Assembly (NCBI GenBank): GCA_946541285.1
Contig: CAMNJG010000113.1
Coordinates: 1 to 5,484 of the forward strand
DNA length: 5,484 nucleotides
Direction of reading: 5' to 3'
Source of the DNA: an uncultured Clostridia bacterium
GTDB taxonomy: Bacteria > Bacillota > Clostridia > Peptostreptococcales > Anaerovoracaceae
The first letter of the stretch is position 1, and each line of letters begins with the position of its first letter. The notes under the pieces were generated by a model. The model had not been told where the DNA came from, did not search any database, and worked only from the letters and a program-made list of their open reading frames with translations. Shown piece by piece: positions 1 through 5,484 of this stretch. The position numbers were made by a program, and so were the translations under genes.

Positions 1-29
1 ATATTAGCACCGATAATATACAGTGTCAA
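1..29 (-). promoter_or_regulatory. Strong sigma-A type promoter reading out of the left edge
   Basis: On the minus strand a perfect -35 box TTGACA (positions 29 to 24) is followed by a 17-nt spacer and TAATAT (6 to 1). The box is preceded by TGC, an extended -10 TGn signature. The -10 is 4/6 to consensus, but spacing, the -35 and the extended -10 all agree. The promoter starts only 5 nt after the penicillin-binding protein stop codon, and no terminator lies between. It should start transcription just outside the window, so the gene it serves cannot be seen. It lies on the same strand as the penicillin-binding protein, so readthrough transcription may add to it. Confidence 0.55.
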
Positions 30-34
30 GTACC

Positions 35-2698
35 TCATGTACCATATGTCTTTTTAGTGGAAGAGCTGCCGGAAGAAGTCGTTTTTTTCTGAGAAGAGCT
101 GCCTGTGGAATTCCCTGAGGAGCTGGAATTTTTAGAGCTGCTCTGCCCGCTCTTCCATGTTGCCGTGGAACCGTGCGCTTTGGTACCACTGACATAATAC
201 TCTCCGCCGGAATAATAGACATCATCCGGAGGGGAACCAAAGGAACCATAGGAAATACCGGCACATTCCCTTCGCATGACTCTCGCCCAGAGAGCCGCTG
301 CCGCCGCGGATCCCCTGGTCAGCTGGATATTCACGTCATTGCCGATCCAGCAGGATGTCGCGTACTGCGGTGTCATGCCGACAAACCACGCGTCGACATT
401 ATCGGTGGTCGTACCGGTCTTACCGGCAACCGGCTGTACGCCGATAGCCGCGGAAGACGCGATACCCCTGGTAACGGTTGTGCGCAGGATATCCGTCATA
501 ATCCAGGCAACCCCTTCATTGTAGGTCTGCGTCTTGTCCGGATTGCTCTCCAGGATGACATTCCCCTGGGAATCCTCGACTTTTGTATAGGAGGTCGGAT
601 CGATATGGACACCGCCGTTTCCGAAAGTTCCGTAGGCTGAGGCCATTTCCAGAGGAGAAATCCCTCTGAGCATGCCGCCCAGTCCCAGCGCGGCCGGGTT
701 GAGGTCCGTCGCGTCACCTTCTTCGACAATCGTTGAGATTCCGTTCTTTTTCAGCATCTCGACAGAATATTCATATCCGATGTTATTGACGATCTTGACC
801 GATACGACATTGATCGACTGCTCCACAGCGGTCCTGAGCGTGACATATCCCCTGTAACCGCTGTACCAGTTGGTTGGCCAGCCGCTCTTGGTAGGAGAGT
901 CATTGACCGTCGTCCCGGCTGTATAAATCGTGCCTTTGTCCACACCGGACTGAATCGCCGGACCATAGACCGCGATCGGCTTGATGGAGGATCCCGGCTG
1001 TCTCGGCTGGTTCGCGCGGTTAAAGAGTTTTTTGCCGCTCATCTCGCCCCGGCCGCCGACCATGACTTTGATCTGCCCGGTTTTGTAGTCCAGGATGACC
1101 ATCGAACCCTGCGGCTGGATGGATCCCTGTGCCAGCTGATAATGTTCCTCGGAAACTGTTACGGTATTATTGTCGTTGTCGATCTGGAAATAATCCGGAT
1201 TGGCGTCCAGGAATTTCTTTGATACCACTGCATTTTCTTCGTCATCGAAAGAAAGATAACGGTATTCCAGTCCCGTAAAATATCCGCCCTTGATCGTTGT
1301 AATCCGGTAACCTTCACGGGTATACATATTTTTAAATTCGATCTGCGGCTTATCGGACGAGGTCCTGTAAATATTCAGCCTCTGCCCCTTCAGGATGACC
1401 AGGTTCCCCTCATCATCCATTTTGTATTCATCCCCGGAGAGGACAAAGGAACCGTCCTGCTTAAAGTAGCTGTTTTTATAATACAGCAGGATCGTCGATC
1501 TTTTTTTGCCTTTTCCGACGATGTTCCGGGAACCGTCTGTACGGTAACTGACACCAGGGAAATTGCCGCTCTGTTCAAACTGTTCTTCCGCGATCTCCTG
1601 CATATTGACGTCAATGGTACTGTAAATCCTCAGACCTTTGTTATAGACCATATCCGTCGCCGTCGACTCGTCAATCTCATATTCTGTCATCAGGTCGTGT
1701 ACAATTTCATCCAGACAGAAATCCGAGAAATACGTCGTAACAGAAGACTGCAGCGGTTCTGTCGGGCTGAGATCATCCTTGATACTTTCGTTCACCGCTT
1801 CTTCGTATTCCGCTTTCGTGATAAAGCCCTGCTCTTTCATGTTTTCGAGCACCAGCATCTGACGGTTACGGTATCCTTCGGAATAGAGTGACACATAGGA
1901 ACCGTCCGAGGACTCCGCGACGATATTTTCATCATCCTCCGGCACACTGCTGATATCCACTTTTTTGAGCGGCGAGTTGGCGCTCGGGCTCTTCGGGATC
2001 GCCGCCAGTGTGGCGCATTCGGCAATGGACAGTTCATTGAGGTCATCCAGTCCAAAATAGGATTTGGCTGCCGCCTTGACACCGCTGGAATTGTACCCCA
2101 GATAAATGGTATTCAGATAGGCCTCAAGAATCTGATTTTTGGTCAGGTCATTTTCCAGGAGGACCGTGTAGTAGGCTTCCCGGATCTTACGGCTGATGGA
2201 ACGCTCACTGGTGAGATAGAGATTTCTGGCCAGCTGCTGCGTAATCGTACTGGTTCCGCCGACCCTGCCGCCGGACAGGATACTGTTCTTGACCGCGCCG
2301 ATGATACGGACAATATTGAAACCATTATGCTCGTAGAACGTTTTGTCTTCGATCGCGATAAAAGCGTTCTTCAGGTTGTCCGGCAGTTCATTATAGCTGA
2401 CCAGTGTACGGGACTCTGCCGTACCGACTGCTTCCAGTTCCTCGCCTTTGTCATCATATACCATGGAGGTGGTATTCAGCAGGTCATAGACTCTGCTGGT
2501 ATCGATGGTCGGCGCGGTCATGACCACATAGGCGACATAACCCGCGCAGGCAAGGAGCGCTGCAAGCACAATAAGAATGAACCACAGAAGGATTCTGTGT
2601 CTCAGCTTCCGTTTTTTCTTCTGTTTTCTGTTTTTGATTTCCTGGCCGAGGTTTTCCTGTTCGAGAACAGCCCCGTTTGTACCCGCTTCATTACTCAT
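35..2698 (-). CDS. Class A penicillin-binding protein (PBP1A/PonA-type transglycosylase-transpeptidase)
   Basis: This is a bifunctional peptidoglycan synthase of 887 residues. It polymerises lipid II into glycan strands and cross-links the stem peptides on the outer face of the membrane. A Lys/Arg-rich cytoplasmic tail (about 21-35) precedes one membrane anchor (about 36-60). The GT51 glycosyltransferase domain (about 80-250) shows the E117-D118 motif ending in H124-x-G126, GGTSTITQQ (147-155), RKIRE (170-174) and ILEAYLN (190-196). The transpeptidase domain (about 530-815) has SxxK with nucleophile S570 and K573, SxN at 628-630 and KTG at 760-762, so both active sites look intact. Residues about 380-525 form an interdomain insert. 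The last 47 or so residues are a Ser/Gly/Thr/Lys-rich low-complexity tail. The ATG at 2698 is supported by GGAAG eight nt upstream and by the cytoplasmic tail plus anchor that follow. The family is certain. The exact paralogue (ponA, pbpF and similar names) is not, so no symbol is given. Confidence 0.96.
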   Translation of the reverse strand: MSNEAGTNGAVLEQENLGQEIKNRKQKKKRKLRHRILLWFILIVLAALLACAGYVAYVVMTAPTIDTSRVYDLLNTTSMVYDDKGEELEAVGTAESRTLVSYNELPDNLKNAFIAIEDKTFYEHNGFNIVRIIGAVKNSILSGGRVGGTSTITQQLARNLYLTSERSISRKIREAYYTVLLENDLTKNQILEAYLNTIYLGYNSSGVKAAAKSYFGLDDLNELSIAECATLAAIPKSPSANSPLKKVDISSVPEDDENIVAESSDGSYVSLYSEGYRNRQMLVLENMKEQGFITKAEYEEAVNESIKDDLSPTEPLQSSVTTYFSDFCLDEIVHDLMTEYEIDESTATDMVYNKGLRIYSTIDVNMQEIAEEQFEQSGNFPGVSYRTDGSRNIVGKGKKRSTILLYYKNSYFKQDGSFVLSGDEYKMDDEGNLVILKGQRLNIYRTSSDKPQIEFKNMYTREGYRITTIKGGYFTGLEYRYLSFDDEENAVVSKKFLDANPDYFQIDNDNNTVTVSEEHYQLAQGSIQPQGSMVILDYKTGQIKVMVGGRGEMSGKKLFNRANQPRQPGSSIKPIAVYGPAIQSGVDKGTIYTAGTTVNDSPTKSGWPTNWYSGYRGYVTLRTAVEQSINVVSVKIVNNIGYEYSVEMLKKNGISTIVEEGDATDLNPAALGLGGMLRGISPLEMASAYGTFGNGGVHIDPTSYTKVEDSQGNVILESNPDKTQTYNEGVAWIMTDILRTTVTRGIASSAAIGVQPVAGKTGTTTDNVDAWFVGMTPQYATSCWIGNDVNIQLTRGSAAAAALWARVMRRECAGISYGSFGSPPDDVYYSGGEYYVSGTKAHGSTATWKSGQSSSKNSSSSGNSTGSSSQKKTTSSGSSSTKKTYGT

Positions 2699-2968
2699 AA
2701 TTCATACTTCCATTCAGTTTCTGTGAAGACAGCCCTCTTTTTCCTGCCGCGGATCCATCTGCCTGCTGATCGATGACAGGCGGACAGAAAAGAGATCTTC
2801 ACGTCCGCGTGAGACATACAGCTGAAACGGTTCAGAGCCGGAAAACACCACTCCCATGTTTCCCCGCGCAGTCCACCGGACGCAGCTGCCTGCCCTACAT
2901 TTATTATTAGCTTACGAATTATTCCGAGCCGGTATGGAGATTCAGCGCCCTCTGTCTCATCCGACTGA
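2699..2968 (-). promoter_or_regulatory. Predicted long 5' leader of the penicillin-binding protein mRNA
   Basis: From the -10 at 2975-2980, transcription should begin near 2968, leaving about 270 untranslated bases before the ATG at 2698. I see local stems, including GCGGAC/GTCCGC at 2780-2785 and 2803-2808, and GGAAACA-type pairing around 2840-2863. I recognise no T-box, S-box, cyclic-di-GMP or other standard riboswitch core, and no hairpin followed by a T-run. Two overlapping small reading frames exist on the minus strand. One has 47 codons (ATG at 2857, stop at 2714-2716, weak GGGGA upstream). The other ends in an ATGA overlap with the penicillin-binding protein start. Both have ordinary codons, but neither has a convincing ribosome site, so I do not call them as genes. 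The leader extent is inferred from the promoter call. Confidence 0.4.
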
Positions 2969-2974
2969 TAAAAT

Positions 2975-3003
2975 ATTATATCATAGTGCTTGTTTACAGG
3001 CAA
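2975..3003 (-). promoter_or_regulatory. Extended -10 promoter for the penicillin-binding protein gene
   Basis: On the minus strand TTGCCT (3003 to 2998, 4/6 to TTGACA) is separated by exactly 17 nt from a perfect TATAAT (2980 to 2975). TGA directly before it makes a TGn extended -10 element. Predicted start is near 2968. The -35 box lies inside the inverted repeat at 2990-3007, so a protein bound there could block polymerase. No better minus-strand promoter is visible closer to the gene. Confidence 0.65.
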
Positions 3004-3007
3004 ACAA
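2990..3007. repeat. Perfect 6-bp inverted repeat TTGTTT-N6-AAACAA overlapping the -35 box
   Basis: TTGTTT at 2990-2995 is the exact reverse complement of AAACAA at 3002-3007, with a 6-nt centre. It covers the -35 element of the minus-strand promoter at 2998-3003. The size and position fit a dimeric repressor operator, but I cannot assign the regulator. A 6-bp dyad in AT-rich DNA can arise by chance. Confidence 0.35.
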
Positions 3008-3042
3008 TGACGTGTAATATGATAATATAAAGAAAACAGAAA

Positions 3043-3068
3043 ACCGGAAAATCAGATAAATTTCCGGT
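3043..3068. repeat. Perfect 8-bp inverted repeat ACCGGAAA-N10-TTTCCGGT
   Basis: The arms at 3043-3050 and 3061-3068 are exact reverse complements around a 10-nt loop. On the plus strand no T-run follows. On the minus strand the stem is followed by TTTTCTGTTTTC, so it could act weakly as an intrinsic terminator for antisense transcription coming from the right. It could also be an operator for the divergent region, or a leader hairpin if an upstream plus-strand promoter exists. A weak candidate is TTTACA at 2993-2998 with TATGAT at 3018-3023, but its 19-nt spacer is long. Confidence 0.5.
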
Positions 3069-3074
3069 CCTCGA

Positions 3075-3096
3075 AGAAACATTTCATGATGTTTCT
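3075..3096. repeat. Perfect 8-bp inverted repeat AGAAACAT-N6-ATGTTTCT next to the plus-strand promoter
   Basis: AGAAACAT (3075-3082) and ATGTTTCT (3089-3096) are exact reverse complements around a 6-nt centre, giving a 22-bp dyad. It ends 1 nt before the -35 box of the promoter at 3098-3125, a position typical of an activator or repressor site. No T-tract follows, so a terminator is unlikely. The regulator is unknown. The arms differ in sequence from the two dyads to the left, so these are not copies of one repeat. Confidence 0.5.
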
Positions 3097-3097
3097 G

Positions 3098-3125
3098 TTG
3101 AATTATGTTAATTATGGTATATAAT
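3098..3125 (+). promoter_or_regulatory. Promoter for the 140-aa gene and comEC
   Basis: TTGAAT (3098-3103) is followed by a 16-nt spacer and a perfect TATAAT (3120-3125). Predicted start is about 3131-3133, only some 11-13 nt before the ATG at 3144. The Shine-Dalgarno AAAGGAG (3131-3137) would therefore sit at the very 5' end of the message. The earlier in-frame ATGs at 3105 and 3114 fall between the -35 and -10, which argues against them as starts. The -35 is imperfect (4/6). Confidence 0.6.
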
Positions 3126-3143
3126 GGAACAAAGGAGAATGCT

Positions 3144-3566
3144 ATGGAAGAGCCTCAACCGCAGAACAGCGACGTCGTTTTGCACATTCCTCTCGAAAAT
3201 GACAACCTCCGTGAGGAACTCAGTTTTTATTCCGAGCTGTACGACATCTTCAGAGAATACGGAAAGGATACAGATGAACTGGATTTTATCACAGGACACA
3301 TCCAGTCACAGATCGACCGTTTCAGCAGTGAACGGGCTTCCCTTCCCGATAAAAATCAGATCGAAGAAGTCATCCTCAGTCACCCGTACTTCCGGAATCC
3401 CTGCGACTACCCGATCCGCCTGCTGACGATCCTGAAATACCTCAAGCGCAGAGGGATCAATGTCAGCTATACGGATATCGATCTTTATGTCGACAGTATT
3501 CTGACCGGTATGGATGAAATCCGTAAAATCGGAAGAGGGCTCTACATGAGCAGTAAACGCGGATGA
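3144..3566 (+). CDS. Hypothetical cytoplasmic protein of 140 aa, translationally coupled to comEC
   Basis: I do not recognise a family. The start is fixed by AAAGGAG (3131-3137) six nt before the ATG. Two earlier in-frame ATGs lie inside the promoter. The product has no signal peptide or membrane segment. Residues 1-25 are polar and acidic. Residues about 22-66 look helical and acidic (for example FYSELYDIFREYG at 28-40). A hinge containing NPCDYP (85-90) with the only cysteine, C87, follows. The C-terminal half is basic and helical, with LKYLKRRGINVSYTDIDLYV (97-116) and the ending GRGLYMSSKRG (130-140). That pattern faintly resembles a helix-turn-helix with a short wing, which is speculation. 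Its TGA overlaps the comEC start as ATGA, so the two are co-transcribed and translation is probably coupled. Codon use matches its neighbours, with no sign of decay or recent transfer. Confidence 0.85.
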   Translation: MEEPQPQNSDVVLHIPLENDNLREELSFYSELYDIFREYGKDTDELDFITGHIQSQIDRFSSERASLPDKNQIEEVILSHPYFRNPCDYPIRLLTILKYLKRRGINVSYTDIDLYVDSILTGMDEIRKIGRGLYMSSKRG

Positions 3567-5484
3567 TACTCAGAAGACCACTCACTGTTTCCTCGATTTC
3601 ATTTGCCGGCGGCGTGGCTGCCGCCGGCCTGGCAACAGTACATTCCTGTGCCGCGTATCTTTTACTGGGAAGCGCGGCAGCAGCTGTACTGCTTTTTTTA
3701 TGCCTTTATACGTGTAAATATTTTACTGAAATAGAATTTTCAGATATTCACTTTGGAAAAATTTCCGCCGGATTACGCCTGATCCTCATTTTTTCCCTCT
3801 GCGGAATTTTCGCCGGGATCCACAGTTTTTCCCACGCATCCCTGTTTATGCCCCATGATGGTCAGGAAGTGACTGTCAGCGGCACGGTCCTGGAGGCTGT
3901 CCGCAAGGATGAAGAAACCGCGTCTTTTACAGTCTGCCTGAAATCCGGAGAGATCTGCCGCTGCGGAGATCAGAAGATCCGCCAGCGCCGTGAACGCATC
4001 CTCGTCACCGTCTATCAGTTCGCGGGCGACGATCCGGCGCTCCTGACAGGCTGTCCGGTATCCGTACACGGTACGGTCCGTCTTCCTCAGGGCGCGTCCA
4101 ATCCCGGTTGCTTTGACTACCGTCTCTATCTGCGTTCCAGAAAAATATATGCCTGCGTCACCGCGGACCAGATCCGGAAACTTTCCGGTCATCCCGTCCG
4201 TCCCGTACTTCATCAGATCGCCGTATTCAAATCCACTTACGAAAAAAAAGTAACCGATGTACTGGAAGCGGACGCTGCCGGAATGCTCTGCGGAATTCTG
4301 TTCGGGGACAAAAATCTGATCAACGAAGAACTCCTCACTTCCTTCCGGGAAAACGGAACCGGCCATCTTCTGGCCGCTTCGGGACTTCACGTCGGATTTG
4401 TCTACGCGGCGCTGAACTGGATTTTCCGGAAACCACGGACCACTGCGGGAAATCTCCCCATTTTCACCGTCCTGCTCCTGTATACCGCCCTGGCCGGATT
4501 CTCGTCTTCCGTCGTCCGGGCGGTCTTTATGATTACCGTACGGATCATCTCCCGGACTGCTGTACAGCGATACGATTTCCTGACCAGTATCTCCTTCTGC
4601 GCCCTGGTCCTGCTGATTTATGAACCGGCGTTTCTCTTTTCCGCAGGTTTTCAGCTGTCCTTTCTCGCGGCCACCTCACTGGCCATCCTGCTGCCGGTCA
4701 CAGAAAACCTGTTCCGGATACAGGAACAGGATGAGCGGGACATGCTGCCATCCGACAGGACGCGGTATCATTTCCGTAAATACGCCGCCGGCACCGCGGC
4801 AGTCACACTGGCCATGCAGGCCGGGATGATCCCTGTCACGCTCAGCAGCTTCCATTATATCTCTCTGGCCGGACTGGTTCTGAACATTCCTTCCATCGCG
4901 CTGGCAGGCATCATCGTTCCCGTCGGGATGGCACTGATTCCTCTTTCCTTCGTTCCCGGACCGCTCTATACACCGGCAGCCCTGATGGAAGAAATGCTGG
5001 TCCGGCTGCTGATCCGGCTTAATGGCCTGATGTCCTCCTCCGCTTTCTCCTGTCTTTACCAGCCTTCCCCGAAAACCGGAGTCTGCCTGTTTCTGTATTT
5101 CCTCCTTTTTTTCAGCTGCAGTGAAACCGGCCAGCGGATATTCCACTCTGTACGCGCACATCTCAGTATCTCCTCCGCAGCAGTCTGTCTGATGCTGTTT
5201 GCCGCGGCTGCCTCCCTGTGCGCCGGTGCCGGTTACACCTGTGACCGTGATTATCTGAAGAGCGATTTCACTTTCGTTGATGTCGGTCAGGGCGACTGCG
5301 CGCACATCAGAAACGGAAAAGCGGATCTCCTGTTTGATTCCGGCGGCAGCCATACGCGGGATATCGGAAAAGAAGTCCTGATGCCCTATTTCCTGGGAAA
5401 CGGGGTGGATGAAATCGACCTGGCAGTCGTCAGCCATCTCCATACAGACCACTATGAAGGACTGAAAACACTGTCACATTATGT
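3563..5484 (+). CDS. comEC: ComEC/Rec2 DNA internalisation protein, 5' 640 codons (3' end outside window)
   Basis: ComEC is the inner-membrane channel that passes transforming single-stranded DNA into the cytoplasm. The frame is open from ATG 3563 to the window end. An in-frame TAA at 3554-3556 excludes an earlier start, and the next ATG (residue 96) would lose the first membrane helices. There is no clear Shine-Dalgarno, so initiation probably depends on the ATGA overlap with the upstream gene. Hydrophobic segments at about 9-50 and 71-90 are followed by the extracytoplasmic DUF4131/OB-like region (about 100-230), with NPGCFDY at 180-186. The Competence domain begins near 245 and shows GHLLAASGLHV (267-277), FSSSVVRA (313-320) and GFQLSFLA (362-369), with several membrane helices to about 560. 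The metallo-beta-lactamase-like domain starts at FVDVGQGD (571-578), continues with LFDSGG (590-595), and reaches SHLHTDH (624-630), the HxHxDH metal motif. Full-length homologues are usually 700-800 residues, so about 100 or more are missing only because the window ends. Confidence 0.95.
   Translation, partial: MILRRPLTVSSISFAGGVAAAGLATVHSCAAYLLLGSAAAAVLLFLCLYTCKYFTEIEFSDIHFGKISAGLRLILIFSLCGIFAGIHSFSHASLFMPHDGQEVTVSGTVLEAVRKDEETASFTVCLKSGEICRCGDQKIRQRRERILVTVYQFAGDDPALLTGCPVSVHGTVRLPQGASNPGCFDYRLYLRSRKIYACVTADQIRKLSGHPVRPVLHQIAVFKSTYEKKVTDVLEADAAGMLCGILFGDKNLINEELLTSFRENGTGHLLAASGLHVGFVYAALNWIFRKPRTTAGNLPIFTVLLLYTALAGFSSSVVRAVFMITVRIISRTAVQRYDFLTSISFCALVLLIYEPAFLFSAGFQLSFLAATSLAILLPVTENLFRIQEQDERDMLPSDRTRYHFRKYAAGTAAVTLAMQAGMIPVTLSSFHYISLAGLVLNIPSIALAGIIVPVGMALIPLSFVPGPLYTPAALMEEMLVRLLIRLNGLMSSSAFSCLYQPSPKTGVCLFLYFLLFFSCSETGQRIFHSVRAHLSISSAAVCLMLFAAAASLCAGAGYTCDRDYLKSDFTFVDVGQGDCAHIRNGKADLLFDSGGSHTRDIGKEVLMPYFLGNGVDEIDLAVVSHLHTDHYEGLKTLSHY

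Noticed and set aside
173..640. Open frame of 155 codons on the plus strand
   Set aside because: It is antisense to the transpeptidase domain of the penicillin-binding protein, covering the KTG motif. It is a shadow of the real gene.
2327..2776. Open frame of 149 codons on the plus strand
   Set aside because: It is mostly antisense to the N-terminus of the penicillin-binding protein, including its membrane anchor and E117 motif. No ribosome site is visible.
2919..2960. Thirteen-codon leader peptide frame on the minus strand right after the predicted transcription start
   Set aside because: There is no Shine-Dalgarno, no run of regulatory codons and no attenuator following it.
2699..2968. 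T-box or known metabolite riboswitch, or 6S/SRP-type RNA
   Set aside because: I searched by eye for core motifs such as the T-box GGUGG-ACCGCG block and the SRP GGAAGGAAGCAGCC-like loop and found none. No terminator ends a separate RNA.
2695..3003. Minus-strand frame of 102 codons ending in an ATGA overlap with the penicillin-binding protein
   Set aside because: Its start is a TTG codon inside the -35 box of the promoter, upstream of the predicted transcription start, so the full frame would not be translated from that transcript. The first internal ATG (2817) leaves 40 codons and lacks a ribosome site. The overlap is noted under the leader.
3043..3068. Intrinsic terminator for a plus-strand gene
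   Set aside because: No plus-strand gene precedes it and no T-run follows on that strand. Only the minus strand has a U-rich trailer, and no gene would be terminated there.
3105..3143. Earlier in-frame ATGs (3105 and 3114) for the 140-aa gene
   Set aside because: Both lie between the -35 and -10 boxes and have no ribosome site. The ATG at 3144 has AAAGGAG at ideal spacing.
3773..4390. Open frame of 205 codons on the minus strand
   Set aside because: It is antisense to the DUF4131 region and the start of the competence domain of comEC. No ribosome site or family motif is visible.
4676..5452. Open frame of 258 codons on the minus strand
   Set aside because: It lies wholly antisense to comEC, whose motifs (GFQLSFLA just upstream, then FVDVGQGD and SHLHTDH) are clear in the plus frame. 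The antisense translation is rich in Gln, Gly, Arg and Cys with no recognisable domain.

Overview
The window looks like part of a chromosome from a Gram-positive, low-to-medium-GC bacterium of the Clostridia (Lachnospiraceae or a related family is my best guess, not proven). The reasons are the architecture of the class A penicillin-binding protein, the ComEC sequence motifs, strong purine-rich Shine-Dalgarno sites and near-consensus sigma-A type promoters. Base composition looks close to 50% GC and even across the genes. I see no insertion sequence, tRNA, rRNA, CRISPR array, integrase or phage gene.

The layout is two divergent transcription units. On the minus strand, positions 2698 to 35 encode a complete bifunctional class A penicillin-binding protein (peptidoglycan glycosyltransferase plus transpeptidase). 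It is preceded by an extended -10 promoter (2975-3003) and a predicted leader of about 270 nt. Immediately beyond its stop codon, at the left edge, is a second near-consensus minus-strand promoter (1-29), which should fire into a gene outside the window.

On the plus strand, a promoter with a perfect TATAAT box (3098-3125) serves a 140-residue protein I do not recognise (3144-3566). This gene overlaps by ATGA with comEC (3563 to beyond 5484), the DNA-translocation channel of natural transformation. The window ends inside comEC, in the zinc-binding motif of its metallo-beta-lactamase-like domain.

The 445-nt divergent intergenic region (2699-3143) holds the regulation: two outward-facing promoters and three perfect inverted repeats (2990-3007, 3043-3068, 3075-3096). 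The first overlaps the -35 box of the penicillin-binding protein promoter. The last two lie just upstream of the plus-strand promoter.

Both units act at the cell envelope, one building peptidoglycan and the other moving single-stranded DNA across the membrane. Nothing in the sequence shows a functional link beyond the shared regulatory region. The least explained parts are the 140-residue protein coupled to comEC, the dyads, and the leader with small overlapping reading frames.
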